From assembly GCA_900455155.1 (NCBI GenBank), contig UGUC01000002.1, forward strand, positions 1,612,001-1,676,000: a stretch of 64,000 bases of DNA, read 5' to 3'. Position 1 is the first letter of the stretch; every line of letters begins with the position of its first letter. The DNA is from Providencia stuartii. GTDB taxonomy: Bacteria > Pseudomonadota > Gammaproteobacteria > Enterobacterales > Enterobacteriaceae. Under the pieces are notes generated by a model. That model did not search any database. It saw only the letters and a list, made by a program, of their open reading frames with translations, and was not told the origin of the DNA. Made by a program: the position numbers and the translations under genes. Of this stretch, positions 27,694 to 39,107 are shown one piece after another.

Positions 27694-28486
27694 TTACGCT
27701 TTATTCTCGCCGACATTCAAATGAAATAGGCGGTTAAAGTTTTCAGTGGTAATACGTGCCATTTCTTCAGGGCTAACCCCTTTTAATACTGCCATATACT
27801 CTGCCACATCCCGCACATAAGCAGGTTGGTTCTCCTTCCCACGATGCGGCACGGGGGCTAAATAAGGTGAATCCGTTTCTACTAAGATCCTATCTAATGG
27901 AACAACCCTTGCGGCTTCACGAATTTGCTCTGCATTGCGGAAGGTAACTATCCCTGAAAAAGAGATATACATACCAAGATCTAGCAATTCCATGGCTGTC
28001 TGTTTATCTTCCGTAAAGCAGTGCAAAACACCGCCACAATCCATCACTTGTTCTTCACGTAAAATAGTCAGTGTATCTTCTCGCGCATCGCGCGTGTGAA
28101 CTATCACAGGTTTATTAACCTGACGACCAATACGAATATGTTGACGGAAAGACGCTTGCTGAAGTGCTGCATTTTCTTTCTGATAATAATAGTCTAGCCC
28201 TGTTTCCCCTAACGCGACCACTTCTTCACCAGCAGCTAATTGCGCTAAGCGTTCAAAAATCATACCCTTCATCCAAATTAAGTGGATGAATACCGCAAGA
28301 AAATGCCACATTAGCACGCTTGCCAATCATGGTTTTCATGTTATCAAAACCATGTAACGTTGTGGCAACCGCTAACATAAATCCGACATCGCGTTGCGAC
28401 GCCTTTGCGATCACATCATCGACGCTTGTATGTAATTTTTCATAATCAAGGCAATCGAGATGGCAGTGTGAATCAACTACAAACAT
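27694..28486 (-). CDS. ycfH: TatD-family metal-dependent hydrolase YcfH (single frameshift)
   Basis: A TatD-type DNase/metal hydrolase. The N-terminal [11 protein letters not shown] carries the HxH metal ligands; [31 protein letters not shown] and [18 protein letters not shown] follow. The first frame stops after [14 protein letters not shown] and reading continues as [19 protein letters not shown]; removing one A from the run at 28255-28259 joins them at normal length (263 residues). E. coli has ptsG after ycfH; here hinT follows directly. Confidence 0.92.
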
Positions 28487-28499
28487 ATTTCACTCTTTT

Positions 28500-29492
28500 T
28501 TATGGTGTTGGGGTAACAATTAATGCTTCCCATTGTAATAATTGATTTGTCAAAAGTAACTCTTGATTCAGTGCGGGCACTGTCATCAATTGGTGGCGGC
28601 AATTTTGCCAAGCCTCATAAACTTCAAACAATTGTGTATTTGTCATTCGTGATGCAAGTACGCTCACAAGTGGCAATTGGTCTTGATTTAAACAAAATTG
28701 GGCTGCATGTTGTTGCAGTTTCATGCTATCGGCTAATAGTCCGAGCAGCCACCCCATCGACTCAATCGCCTTATCATGATGAATCGCAGGTAATAACGAC
28801 AACATATCATTATGTTGTATCCCATGAGCGAGTTTCTGGCATAGCACACTACGCTGTTGCCAATGCTCAGGTTGCAACAATGACATCGCCGCGACTGGGG
28901 CCCCTTGGCACAACTTTAACGCGGTCAATGCGTCGTTATAGTTGACGCCAACGATTTGCTTTTGCAACCAATACCACGCAATTTGCGATTCAGGTGGTGA
29001 TAAAAAGGTATATAAGCAACGGCTTCGTAGCGTCGCTAATAGATTTTCACGTTTCTCGCAACCTAATAAAAAATAGGTCTGCTTTGTTGGCTCTTCCAAG
29101 GTTTTTAAGAGCGCGTTGGCCGCTGCATCGGTCAATGCTTCTGTTCGAGGAATATAGGCGACTTTAGCCCCATTTTGCTGTGCATGACTACTTAAGGTCT
29201 CTGTCAGTTTCCTTACCGCTTCCACGCTAACCGTTGTTTTGCCCTTCTCTGGCTCTAAAACATGGTAATCAGGGTGCGTTCCTGCCAACATCAATTGGCA
29301 GCTATGGCATTGCCCACAGCTTTTTAGCCCGTCTGTATTTTGGCAAATTAACCAGCGACTAATACCATAGCATAATGCTTCCACTCCGTTACCCGGTAGT
29401 GAATGCAATAACAATGCGTGGTGCCCACGACCTTGCTGGTAGGAGGTAATTAGTTGACGATACGTTTCATTCAACCAAGGGTACCAATTCAT
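28500..29492 (-). CDS. holB: DNA polymerase III delta' subunit HolB
   Basis: A 330-residue clamp-loader subunit. It carries a degenerate P-loop region (LLLHSLPGNGVEALC), the zinc-binding cysteines CGQCHSCQLMLAG (about residues 60-70) and the sensor segment AANALLKTLEEPT. It works with DnaX and HolA to load the beta clamp. Located between tmk and ycfH as in E. coli, with short gaps that imply one operon. Confidence 0.95.
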   Translation of the reverse strand: MNWYPWLNETYRQLITSYQQGRGHHALLLHSLPGNGVEALCYGISRWLICQNTDGLKSCGQCHSCQLMLAGTHPDYHVLEPEKGKTTVSVEAVRKLTETLSSHAQQNGAKVAYIPRTEALTDAAANALLKTLEEPTKQTYFLLGCEKRENLLATLRSRCLYTFLSPPESQIAWYWLQKQIVGVNYNDALTALKLCQGAPVAAMSLLQPEHWQQRSVLCQKLAHGIQHNDMLSLLPAIHHDKAIESMGWLLGLLADSMKLQQHAAQFCLNQDQLPLVSVLASRMTNTQLFEVYEAWQNCRHQLMTVPALNQELLLTNQLLQWEALIVTPTP

Positions 29493-29501
29493 TGTATCAC
29501 C

Positions 29502-30128
29502 TTATTTTGCCAACCATTGCTGCAAAGCTTGGCGAATATCATGTTGAACTTGTTCAATATTCTGGCTTGCATCAATCGTTAAAATAGTCTCATCGGAGGC
29601 CGCTAACTCACGATAACGTGCACGAGTGCGTTCAAAAAATGCCAGAGACTCTTGCTCAATTCGGTCTAGCTCACCACGAGCGCGCGCACGCTGTAACCCT
29701 AATGCTGGAGGTAGGTCCAAATACAGTGTTAACGCTGGTTTAAATTCCCCCAAAACCAGATCACGCAATGACTGCATAAGTTGGCGATCAATACCACGTC
29801 CGCCCCCTTGATAGGCCTGTGAAGATAAATCATGCCTATCACCAACAACCCATTTACCCGCCGCTAAGGCTGGCTTAATGACGTTTTCAACCAGTTGGAC
29901 ACGTGCGGCATACAGCATCAAAAGCTCGGCTTTATCAGTGACTTTTTCCCCGCTGATCCCCTGTTTAATGAGTTCACGTAGCTTTTCTGCTAATGGGGTT
30001 CCCCCTGGCTCTCGGGTAAACGCAATGTCTTGGATCCCTGCTTGATTTAATGTTTCAACTACGGTTTTAATCGCAGTGGTTTTACCTGCCCCTTCTAACC
30101 CTTCAATAACGATATAGGCGTTTTTCAT
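29502..30128 (-). CDS. tmk: Thymidylate kinase
   Basis: Phosphorylates dTMP to dTDP. From the ATG at 30128 ([18 protein letters not shown]) it is 208 residues, near the E. coli 213; upstream in-frame codons lie inside mltG and are rejected. P-loop GLEGAGKTT (residues 9-17), [18 protein letters not shown] and the LID region [14 protein letters not shown] are all present. Confidence 0.95.
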   Translation of the reverse strand: MKNAYIVIEGLEGAGKTTAIKTVVETLNQAGIQDIAFTREPGGTPLAEKLRELIKQGISGEKVTDKAELLMLYAARVQLVENVIKPALAAGKWVVGDRHDLSSQAYQGGGRGIDRQLMQSLRDLVLGEFKPALTLYLDLPPALGLQRARARGELDRIEQESLAFFERTRARYRELAASDETILTIDASQNIEQVQHDIRQALQQWLAK

Positions 30129-30129
30129 C

Positions 30130-31161
30130 TTACTTATCATTCTGTTTTTCAATTTTTCGATACACTTTGACGGCTCGATTATGGTCATTAAGGCTACTAC
30201 TGAATGTGTGCCCACCTGTACCATCTGCAACAAAGTATAAATAGTTCGTTTTCGCAGGGTGCGCCGCGGCTTTAATTGATGCAAGACTTGGCATTGCTAT
30301 CGGCGTTGGCGGTAACCCATCAATGCGATAGGTGTTATATGGTGTATAGTTGTCTAAGTCGCTACGATAAATTTTCCCGCGATACTTATCGCCTAAACCA
30401 TAGATAACTGTAGGATCTGTTTGTAACCGCATATTTTTCTGCAAACGATTCACAAATACCGACGCCACTTGGTTTCTTTCACTGTCAATACCCGTCTCTT
30501 TTTCGATGATTGAAGCCATGATTAGCATCTCATACGCGTTTTTGTAAGGTAGATCTTTATCTCTCCCTTGCCAAACTTCATCGACATTTTTTTTCATTTG
30601 TTGGTGAGCGCGTTTTAATATATCAATATCACGCGTTCCCGCCGTATACAGATAGGTATCCGGATATAGCCAGCCTTCAAGGGTGGTCGTTCCATCAAAA
30701 CCAATTAGCGCGTATAACTCTTCTTGTGTTTTTCCCTTCCGCCCTCATGTTTTAAGTAAGGCGCATCACGTAAGATATTTGTCCAATCAGAGAGTCGGTT
30801 ACCTTCGACAAAACGAATGGAAAACTGCGCCTCTTTGCCACTGGAAATTAATGCTAACATCTGCGCGATATCCATATTTGGCTGGAGGCGGTAAGTCCCT
30901 GCCTTCATTTTAGCTAACTCTGGGCGCAATTTTAGTAACCATTGAAATTTGTTACTTTGATTAATCACTTTTTCGTCTACCAGCAATGCTTCAAGCGCAA
31001 CGCGGCCTGTTCCAGCAGGAACCGTAAAAACTTTCTCTTGTGTTAGATTTAGCGGCTCTTTTGCATAGTTCAAAACCTGTTGATACATCACATAGGCACT
31101 TACGCCTATTACCAACAGAATAACGACAATTGCGATAGAGATTTTTTTTAGCGAGTTTCAT
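30130..31161 (-). CDS. mltG: Endolytic murein transglycosylase MltG (two frameshifts)
   Basis: An inner-membrane YceG-family lytic transglycosylase that ends nascent glycan chains. An N-terminal anchor, [32 protein letters not shown] (catalytic Glu) and [11 protein letters not shown] are visible. The sequence is broken twice: an extra base in eight T (31142-31149) near the start, and a missing base near five T (30729-30733), after which reading continues [34 protein letters not shown]. Repaired, it has 343 residues against 340 in E. coli. The start at 31161 is assigned from MKLAKK followed by the membrane helix. Confidence 0.9.
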
Positions 31162-31207
31162 TCATTAACCATTCAGTGACTAAAGTTGGCAACGTAAAAA
31201 CAAATAT

Positions 31208-32018
31208 TCAAACAGTTCCCTTGATGAATATTGCCATTGAGGGTTTTATTGTTACCCCAAGGTGATCGTAGCAAACCGGCAGTATTGGCATCAACGTATT
31301 ACAAATAAACACTTCATCACAGTTCCCCAATACATCGGGAAAACGTTCAACCTCCCGAAGATGGTACTGACTAGCAGCTAAAAGCGCTATGATCTTTTGT
31401 CTCATTAATCCATTTACGCCAGAAAATGCTAAATTTGGCGTAAATACCGTATCGCCTTTGCGCCAAAAAAATATTGGCACTGGCAACATTCAATTAAAAT
31501 ACCATCAGAATCAACAACTAAAGCCTCATCAACCTGAGCTTCATCAATTTCTTGGCGTATTAACACCTGCTCAAGGCGATTAAGGTGTTTGATCCCTGCT
31601 AAATAGGGATTTTTACTCCGTTGGAATACGGCTTAATATCAGTTGGATACCTGATTTCTGCAACGCTTGGTAATGTTGTGGAAAAGGCGCGATAGACATT
31701 ATTACCGTTGGCTGATTAAACCCTAAAGTGCTATAACCTCTGCCCCCCGTGCCTCGGCTAATAATCACTTTAACAACGAATTCATCATCATTATGCTGTT
31801 GGCAAATCGCGTGGATCTGCTTCTCTAACATTTGCCAATCTGGTTGGGGGTAATTTAAGGCGAGAACTATCCTGCATGAGACGCCTAATATGCATATCAA
31901 GCATTTTTGGTTGATGATTAAACACATGGATCGTGGTGAAGCAGCCATCACCAAATTGCACAGCCCGATCAGTCACGTCAATATGACGGCACTCAACTCC
32001 ATTAACCCAGTATAGCAT
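31208..32018 (-). CDS. pabC: Aminodeoxychorismate lyase PabC (several frameshifts)
   Basis: A PLP-dependent fold-type IV lyase that makes p-aminobenzoate for folate. Fragments in three frames together give the whole protein: TDRAVQFGDGCFTT, VKVIISRGTGGRGYSTLGF, NPYLAGIKHLNRLEQVL (with the PLP lysine) and FFWRKGDTVFTPNLAFSGVNGLMRQ. Breaks are at the run of five G (31846-31850), near 31613-31622, and around the seven A at 31465-31471. Four extra bases would restore 268 residues, against 269 in E. coli; one break can be parsed differently. Confidence 0.88.
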
Positions 32019-32115
32019 TGATAATTCTTATAATAATGGCTGATAAATCAGTCAGTAACAGGATATTAACTATCATAAACTAAACTGACATAGACTGCAA
32101 AACGACACTAAAAAT

Positions 32116-32147
32116 AAAGCCCCAGTATTGTGAACACTGAGGCTTTT
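32116..32147 (-). terminator. Terminator downstream of fabF
   Basis: AAAGCC-CAGT pairs with ACTG-GGCTTT around ATTGTGA (one mismatch), with T-tracts on both sides. It lies in the fabF-pabC gap. Confidence 0.65.
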
Positions 32148-32178
32148 ACCCTTTACCACGTAAAGTAATACGTCTGGG

Positions 32179-33430
32179 TTACTCTTCGTGATAGCGACGG
32201 AAAATTAATGAACCGTTTGTACCACCAAAAACCAAATGAGTTGCACAGAGCATATTCCATATTTTCTACTTTTCTTGCTTTGCCTGGAACAAAATCCAGT
32301 TTGCAAGCTTCATCTGGGTTTTCCAGATTGATCGTAGGCGGAACGATTTGCTCTGTCAGTGAAAGGATCGTAAAGATAGACTCAATGGCACCAGCGGCAC
32401 CTAATAGATGACCTGTCATCGATTTTGTTGAGCTAACTAATACGTCGGTTCCTTCACCAAAGACCGAAATAACCGCTTGCGCTTCCGCTAAGTCACCTGC
32501 TGGTGTTGAAGTACCGTGAGCATTGATATAGCCCACTGCATTAGCTTCAATACCTGCATCATGCAGAGCATTTGCCATCGCCAGAGCAGCACCTTCACCA
32601 TTTTCAGGCGGTGATGTCATATGATAAGCATCACTGCTCATGCCGAAACCAGCAACTTCAGCGTAAATTTTTGCGCCGCGAGCTTTAGCATGTTCATATT
32701 CTTCAAGTACGATAATACCCGCACCGTCACCCAGTACAAAGCCATCACGGTCTTTATCCCATGGGCGGCTAGCCGCTTGCGGATCATCATTACGCGTAGA
32801 AAGAGCCCGCGCTGCGCCAAAACCTGCAACACCCAATGGCGTTGTCGCTTTTTCAGCGCCACCAGCAATCATTACATCAGCATCACCATAAGCAATCATA
32901 CGTGCGGCATGACCGATATTGTGAACACCTGAAGTACAGGCTGTGGCAATCGAAATACTTGGGCCACGGAAACCGTAAATAATGCTTAAATGACCTGCGA
33001 CCATATTAATGATCGTAGAAGGAACGAAGAATGGGCTAACTTTACGAGGACCGCCATTTTGTAATGCTTCACAGTTCTCTTGAATTAGGCCTAGACCACC
33101 AATACCAGAACCAATCGCTAACCCTATACGAGTAGCATTGGCTTCTGTTACTTCCAGCCCGGAATCTTTGATAGCTTGATTACCAGCAGCAATTCCATAC
33201 TGAATGAAAGGGTCCATCTTCCGTGCATCTTTGCGGGAGATACCATAATCTTCGTAATTGAAATCTTTAACTACGCCAGCAAATTTAGTTGCGTGGTTGG
33301 TAGTATCAAAATGTTCGATAAGGCTGATACCACTCTGTCCGTCACAAACAGCTTTCCATGATGATTCAACTGTGTTGCCGACAGGAGATAACATGCCCAG
33401 TCCGGTTACGACTACACGACGCTTAGACAC
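32179..33430 (-). CDS. fabF: 3-oxoacyl-ACP synthase II FabF (frameshift near 3' end)
   Basis: Beta-ketoacyl-ACP synthase II, elongating and tuning unsaturated fatty acids. Active site Cys165 in [10 protein letters not shown], with histidines in [11 protein letters not shown] and [14 protein letters not shown]. The raw frame turns into WWYKRFINF near the C-terminus; removing one A from 32227-32231 restores [20 protein letters not shown] and a stop at 32179, giving 416 residues (E. coli 413). Confidence 0.94.
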
Positions 33431-33510
33431 GTAAATCCTCCAAGGAGGGAAAAAAAGTTATCAAAGAAACATAGGCGGTCGAGTGACCGCCTAGACAAGT
33501 TTTAAAACAA

Positions 33511-33747
33511 TTAGTTAGATGCGTTCTCGACGTAATCAATCGCAGCCTGCACTGTTGTGATCTTTTCAGCTTCTTCGTCAGGGATTTCGATATCGAACTC
33601 TTCTTCCAGAGCCATAACCAGCTCAACTGTGTCAAGAGAATCAGCGCCCAAGTCATCAACAAACGAAGCTGTTGTTACAACTTCTTCCTCTTTAACACCT
33701 AGTTGCTCAACGATGATTTTCTTAACGCGTTCTTCGATAGTGCTCAT
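33511..33747 (-). CDS. acpP: Acyl carrier protein AcpP
   Basis: The 78-residue carrier of fatty-acid synthesis. The phosphopantetheine serine lies in [10 protein letters not shown]. It is strongly acidic and nearly identical to E. coli AcpP. It sits between fabG and fabF with about 80 bases before fabF. Confidence 0.97.
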   Translation of the reverse strand: MSTIEERVKKIIVEQLGVKEEEVVTTASFVDDLGADSLDTVELVMALEEEFDIEIPDEEAEKITTVQAAIDYVENASN

Positions 33748-33902
33748 ACTATTAAAATTCCTATCAAAACTCGCTTTCGCGATGGTTTTCGTAGTTTATA
33801 AAATACAGGAAAAGATACAACCCAATCCCGGCTGTTGAAACCTAAATTTTGCATTATTTTGCGCTAATTAACACTAATAATGCAAATGGTTCCATCATTT
33901 CT

Positions 33903-34637
33903 TTAGATCATGTACATGCCGCCATTGACATGTAATGTTTCACCTGTGATGTAACCAGCTTCATCAGAAGCTAAAAACGCTACAGCACTGGCAATTTCTT
34001 GTGCATCACCAAGCCTGTCGGCAGGAACTTGAGATAAAATGCCTGCACGCTGCTCATCTGTCAATGCCTTGGTCATATCAGTTTCAATAAAACCAGGTGC
34101 AACGACATTAACGGTAATGCCACGGGAAGCGACTTCGCGTGCTAATGATTTGCTAAAACCAATTAGCCCAGCTTTCGCTGCTGCATAGTTCGCTTGACCC
34201 GCATTTCCCATCACACCTACAACAGATGCGATTGAAATAATACGTCCACAACGTTTTTTCATCATGGCGCGTAATACGGCTTTTGATAAACGGTAAACGG
34301 ATGAGAGGTTAGTGTCAATAATATCTTGCCACTCATCATCTTTCATACGCATCAAAAGGTTATCACGTGTGATACCTGCATTGTTGACCAGTATATCAAT
34401 TTCGCCAAATTGTTGACGAATATTATTCAAGGTTTCGTCAATTGATGCAGGGTCTGTCACATTAAGAGCAAAACCTTTGCCTTTTCCATCTAAATAAGCA
34501 GAAATCGCTTCTGCTCCTTTTTCGCTGGTTGCTGTACCAATAACCGTCGCACCACGCGCAGCAAGCGTTAAAGCGATCGCTTTCCCGATACCGCGGCTAG
34601 CGCCTGTTACAAGTGCAATTTTTCCTTCAAAGCTCAT
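33903..34637 (-). CDS. fabG: 3-oxoacyl-ACP reductase FabG
   Basis: A 244-residue NADPH-dependent SDR of fatty-acid elongation. TGASRGIGKA (residues 11-20), NNAG near 85, catalytic triad Ser138, Tyr151, Lys155 (YAAAK). Seven bases after fabD. Confidence 0.97.
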   Translation of the reverse strand: MSFEGKIALVTGASRGIGKAIALTLAARGATVIGTATSEKGAEAISAYLDGKGKGFALNVTDPASIDETLNNIRQQFGEIDILVNNAGITRDNLLMRMKDDEWQDIIDTNLSSVYRLSKAVLRAMMKKRCGRIISIASVVGVMGNAGQANYAAAKAGLIGFSKSLAREVASRGITVNVVAPGFIETDMTKALTDEQRAGILSQVPADRLGDAQEIASAVAFLASDEAGYITGETLHVNGGMYMI

Positions 34638-34644
34638 ATCGTCC

Positions 34645-35577
34645 TCAGAGGTTTTCTAATGCAGTGCCTAATGATACAGGATCATTGACTGCAACGGCAG
34701 TTAAATTAGAGACAATACGCTTGGTAAGACCAGTTAATACTTTACCCGGACCCACTTCAACAAGATGCTCAATACCTTGATTTGCCATGAATTCTACCGT
34801 CTCAGTCCAACGAACTGGATTATACAATTGACGAACCAAAGCATCACGAATATTTTCCGCTGATTGCTCAATTTTCACATCAACGTTGTTAATAACTGGG
34901 AAATTTGGTTGATTAAACGTTATTTCTTGTAACGCAACTGCTAATTTTTCAGCCGCTGGTTTCATTAACGCACAGTGTGACGGTACACTAACCGATAATG
35001 GTAATGCACGTTTTGCGCCCGCCTCTTTACATGCTGCACCAGCGCGCTCAACCGCCGCTTTTTCACCTGCAATCACCACTTGACCTGGTGAGTTAAAATT
35101 CACAGGAGAGACGACTTGGCCTTGAGCGGCATCTTGACAAGCTTTCTCGATTGATTCGTTATCTAAACCGATGATCGCATACATCGCGCCTGTTCCTTCT
35201 GGAACGGCTTCTTGCATCAATTTACCACGCAACTCAACCAGTTTAATTGCCGCTTTAAAATCAAGAACACCCGCGCACACTAAAGCTGAATATTCACCTA
35301 GGCTATGCCCTGCCATCATCGTAGGCATCGCGCCTTTTTTTTCTTGCCAAACACGGAAGATAGCGACAGATGCAGCTAACAGCGCTGGCTGGGTTTGCCA
35401 TGTTTTGTTCAATTCTTCTTCTGGCCCGTTCTGAACAAGAGCCCAAAGGTCATAACCTAATGCTTCAGACGCCTCAGCGAATGTTTGTTCTACTAACGGA
35501 CTTTCCGCCGCTAATGCAGACAACATACCAAGAGACTGAGATCCCTGACCGGGAAAAACCATAGCAAATTGTGTCAT
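34645..35577 (-). CDS. fabD: Malonyl-CoA:ACP transacylase FabD
   Basis: A 310-residue transferase moving malonyl from CoA to AcpP. GQGSQ near residue 10 and the nucleophile Ser92 in GHSLGEYSAL; a C-terminal VEVGPGKVLTGL follows. Length matches E. coli (309). Confidence 0.97.
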   Translation of the reverse strand: MTQFAMVFPGQGSQSLGMLSALAAESPLVEQTFAEASEALGYDLWALVQNGPEEELNKTWQTQPALLAASVAIFRVWQEKKGAMPTMMAGHSLGEYSALVCAGVLDFKAAIKLVELRGKLMQEAVPEGTGAMYAIIGLDNESIEKACQDAAQGQVVSPVNFNSPGQVVIAGEKAAVERAGAACKEAGAKRALPLSVSVPSHCALMKPAAEKLAVALQEITFNQPNFPVINNVDVKIEQSAENIRDALVRQLYNPVRWTETVEFMANQGIEHLVEVGPGKVLTGLTKRIVSNLTAVAVNDPVSLGTALENL

Positions 35578-35595
35578 GTCTATTTTCTCAGTAAA

Positions 35596-36546
35596 TTAAA
35601 AACGAACAAGTGCAGAGCCCCAAGTAAAGCCGCCGCCAAATGCTTCTAAGAGCACTAACTGACCACGTTGGATTCGACCATCACGTACCGCTTCATCAAA
35701 GGCGGTCGGCACGGATGCAGCCGAGGTGTTACCATGTTTATCTAACGTAACCACCACCTTATCCATGGCCATATCAAGTTTTTTCGCTGTTGCGGAGATG
35801 ATACGCAAATTTGCTTGATGAGGAACTAACCAATCGAGTTCTTCTTTTGCGATACCGCTTTCAGCCAACGTTTCATCAACAATGTGCGCTAATTCACGCA
35901 CAGCCACTTTAAAGACTTCATTGCCTGTCATGGTTAAGTAGGCTTGATCTTCTGAGCCTCGCTCACGATTCGGCAGCGCTAACAACTCGCCATAACGCCC
36001 ATCGGCATGCAGATGTGTTGATATAATACCCGGCTCTTGCGATGCGCCGAGCACCATCGCGCCTGCCGCATCACCAAACAGAATAATAGTACCGCGATCA
36101 TTTGGGTCTAACGTTTTTGACAGTGCATCTGCACCAATCACTAATGCTTTTTTTGCCATTCCCGTTTTAATAAACTGGTCCACGATGCTTATCGCATACG
36201 TAAAACCTGCACACGCTGCGGCAACATCAAATGCAGCACAATCATTAATGCCTAACATTTGTTGAATTTGGCACGCTGCGCTTGGAAACGCGTGTGTTGA
36301 AGAGGTCGTTGCGACAACAATTAGCCCAATCTCACTGCTATCGACTTGCGCCATTTCAAGGGCCTTTTGTGCGGCATGAAACCCCATTGTGGCAACACTT
36401 TCATCTTCACCAGCAATTCTTCTTTCATGAATACCTGTGCGAGTTACAATCCACTCATCAGAAGTATCAACCATTTTTTCCAGGTCAGCATTTGTTCTAA
36501 TTTGTATGGGTAAATAGCTGCCTGTGCCTAATATTTTACTATACAT
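35596..36546 (-). CDS. fabH: 3-oxoacyl-ACP synthase III FabH
   Basis: A 316-residue initiating condensing enzyme joining acetyl-CoA and malonyl-ACP. Catalytic Cys112 in DVAAACAGF, His in VPHQANLRI and Asn in [10 protein letters not shown]. Three bases after plsX. Confidence 0.97.
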   Translation of the reverse strand: MYSKILGTGSYLPIQIRTNADLEKMVDTSDEWIVTRTGIHERRIAGEDESVATMGFHAAQKALEMAQVDSSEIGLIVVATTSSTHAFPSAACQIQQMLGINDCAAFDVAAACAGFTYAISIVDQFIKTGMAKKALVIGADALSKTLDPNDRGTIILFGDAAGAMVLGASQEPGIISTHLHADGRYGELLALPNRERGSEDQAYLTMTGNEVFKVAVRELAHIVDETLAESGIAKEELDWLVPHQANLRIISATAKKLDMAMDKVVVTLDKHGNTSAASVPTAFDEAVRDGRIQRGQLVLLEAFGGGFTWGSALVRF

Positions 36547-36549
36547 AGG

Positions 36550-37597
36550 TTATTGATCACTCCTGGGTAATACGATATTCAACCGAGCTGCTATTCTGTC
36601 CGGAACTTGTCTATCTACCGATTGAACAGCCCGTTCAATCGCAGCTTTAAATGCACTTTCGTTTGCAGCGCCATGACTTTTTATGACAATTCCCTTTAAT
36701 CCTAACAGAGTTGCACCATTATACTGGTCGGGGTTCAACTCCCCGAAACGCTTCATCAGCCGTTTTTTAAGCCACTTTTTGGCCAATTGAATCAACCAAC
36801 TAGGTTTTTTATTCTTTTTGCTTTCATCTGTTGATTTCAACAAGGAAAGTATGACGCGGATCACCCCTTCCATTGTTTTTAGCGTGACGTTACCTGCGAA
36901 GCCGTCACACACTAATACATCCGTTTTGCCAGTCAGCAACTCATTGCCTTCGACATAACCGATGTAATTTATTGCCGCGGTTTCTTTAAGAATTGCGGCG
37001 GCTTCGCGGATATTATCAAGCCCTTTACTCTCTTCTTCACCAATATTTAGTAGTGCCACTTTTGGTGAAGCAATTTTGGCCACCTCTTCAGCGACGACAG
37101 ATCCCATCACAGCAAATTGCACTAGCATATCACTACTACAATTGACGTTAGCGCCTAAGTCTAGCACCACGGTTTGACCTTTTTGTTGATTAGGCAAAAT
37201 GGTCATCAAAGCAGGCCGTTCGATGCCATCAATTGATTTAAGCATCAACTTAGCTAGCCCCATCAAAGCACCCGTATTACCTGCACTCACGCACGCCTGT
37301 GCCTGCCCAGTCTTCACTAACTCAAGCGCCACTCGCATGGATGTTCCTTTGCTTTGACGTATTGCCGTTGATGGTTTGGCATCATTAGCGATAACATTTT
37401 CAGCAGGAATAATTTCGACACGCGAAAGTCAGCTCAACACTCTGTTGTGCGAGCAGTGGTTGAATGGCGTCAGGTTGACCGACTAGCAGTAATTTGAGTG
37501 CTGGATTAGATGCCAGAGCCTGCAATGCAGCAGGCACTGTGACGCGGGGACCAACATCCCCGCCCATAGCATCTAACGCAATGGTTAGATTAGCCAA
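36550..37597 (-). CDS. plsX: Phosphate acyltransferase PlsX (single frameshift)
   Basis: Makes acyl-phosphate from acyl-ACP for phospholipid synthesis. N-terminal [14 protein letters not shown], then [39 protein letters not shown] and [16 protein letters not shown]. The first frame stops after about 65 residues; removing one A from 37425-37427 restores [21 protein letters not shown] and a 348-residue protein (E. coli about 356). It is preceded by rpmF and followed by fabH. Confidence 0.93.
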
Positions 37598-37620
37598 AGT
37601 ATCAACTTGTAAATCTATAA

Positions 37621-37792
37621 TTACTTGTTGATAACCTTACGGCCACGGTAGTAACCATCTGCAGTCACGTGGTGACGCAGGTGAGTTTTCACCGGTAGTT
37701 TTGTCTACAGAAACTAGGGTAGCAGTCAGTGCATCATGTGAACGACGCATACCGCGTTTTGAACGAGTTGGTTTATTCTGTTGTACGGCCAT
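37621..37792 (-). CDS. rpmF: 50S ribosomal protein L32 (single frameshift)
   Basis: Small ribosomal protein starting [22 protein letters not shown] behind AAGGAG. The raw frame departs after KTTGE; removing one T from 37686-37689 restores [21 protein letters not shown] and a stop at 37621, giving 56 residues against 57 in E. coli. Being a ribosomal protein, it is strong evidence that the break is a sequence error. Between yceD and plsX as usual. Confidence 0.93.
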
Positions 37793-37804
37793 TGACCTTA
37801 CTCC

Positions 37805-38331
37805 TTAAGTACTTTTCTTTAAACTGGCTAATACGGCAAATGGGTTTGGTTTTTCCGCCTCAGGCGGTAGTTCACCAAAAACCATATCCGCTTCGGACAC
37901 TTCACAGTGTTCAGAATCATGAACCGGAACCACTGGTAAGGAAAGAATTATTTCATCTTCTATCATTCCCAGCAAATCTATTTCACCAAATTCATCAATT
38001 TGAATTGGCTCATAGCCTTCCGGTAATGCTTCGGCCTTTTCGTCACTGACGACAGGACTAAAACAATACGATACGTAAACATGATGCTTGAAATCTTTTC
38101 TGCAACGCTGGCATTGTAGGGGTGACATCCACATCAGAATGCCCCTCTATGACCGTCAGACGCTGATTATCAATTTTAAATGATAATTCGCTCTCAACAT
38201 CGCTGTCTACACTGACTACTGATTCAGCAATACGTGTTACTTGCTCAGGTGTGTAACTCCCGACATAGTCGAGGTTTTTTTTGAGCTGCACGCTGCGCAT
38301 CGATAGTCAGGGGTAATTTTACCTTTTGCAT
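37805..38331 (-). CDS. yceD: YceD (DUF177), 23S rRNA accumulation protein (two frameshifts)
   Basis: Conserved partner of rpmF. Starts [18 protein letters not shown] at 38331. Two extra bases, in eight T (38275-38282) and four G (38119-38122), split it; repaired, it reads [21 protein letters not shown] ... [15 protein letters not shown] ... [12 protein letters not shown] over 174 residues (E. coli 173). CQRC is the conserved cysteine pair. Confidence 0.92.
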
Positions 38332-38474
38332 AAGGCGCGCATATTAACTTTGTAATGAGCTATAGTCAAAGAAAAAGGCGGGCAAAACTCGCCTTTTCAC
38401 CAAAAAATCGCCTGTTAAGCGTCAGATAGTTTAAAATGAGTTAACCCTTTTGGCTATGAGTTTCGAGAAAAAAT

Positions 38475-39059
38475 ATGAAATCGATTATTTTGGCATCAAC
38501 CTCTCCCTATCGGCAGCAATTGTTAAAAAAGCTGGGATTACCCTTTCTAGCCGTAGCGCCGAATGTAGACGAAACCCCAGTGTTAAATGAATCCGCAGAG
38601 GCATTGGTCACTCGCTTAGCGCATGCTAAGGCACATGCCATCAGTGAACAGCATAAACAACATCTCATCATCGGCTCGGACCAAGTCTGTGTGATTGATG
38701 GTGAAATTGCAGGCAAACCATACAATTATGACAATGCCTTTAAACAACTGAAAAGAGCCTCAGGAAAACAAGTCACATTTTATACCGGTCTATGTTTATT
38801 AGATTCAACGACGGGAAACTACCATGTGCAGTGTGAACCCTTTAATGTCTATTTTCGTTCTTTAAGTGATAAAGAAATCGAGACTTACTTGCGCAAAGAA
38901 GAGCCTTACCAATGCGCCGGAAGTTTTAAGTCGGAAGGGTTAGGAATTGCCTTATTTGATAGGCTTGAAGGGCGTGATCCTAACACATTGATTGGGTTGC
39001 CTCTGATCCTGCTATTAGAGATGCTACGCCATCATGGCTACAATCCATTAGATAATTAA
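38475..39059 (+). CDS. yceF: Maf-family nucleotide pyrophosphatase YceF
   Basis: A 194-residue house-cleaning pyrophosphatase; E. coli YceF prefers 7-methyl-GTP. [13 protein letters not shown] at the N-terminus, VDETP, GSDQV and the ACxSF-like [11 protein letters not shown] segment are visible. It diverges from yceD across about 140 bases and converges with rluC. Confidence 0.93.
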   Translation: MKSIILASTSPYRQQLLKKLGLPFLAVAPNVDETPVLNESAEALVTRLAHAKAHAISEQHKQHLIIGSDQVCVIDGEIAGKPYNYDNAFKQLKRASGKQVTFYTGLCLLDSTTGNYHVQCEPFNVYFRSLSDKEIETYLRKEEPYQCAGSFKSEGLGIALFDRLEGRDPNTLIGLPLILLLEMLRHHGYNPLDN

Positions 39060-39068
39060 CAACGCAAT

Positions 39069-39100
39069 AAGTTACCGGCAAATTTGTCTGCCGGTAACTT
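39069..39100. terminator. Bidirectional terminator between yceF and rluC
   Basis: Perfect 12-base stem AAGTTACCGGCA / TGCCGGTAACTT with an eight-base loop. Confidence 0.85.
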
Positions 39101-39107
39101 AATATGC

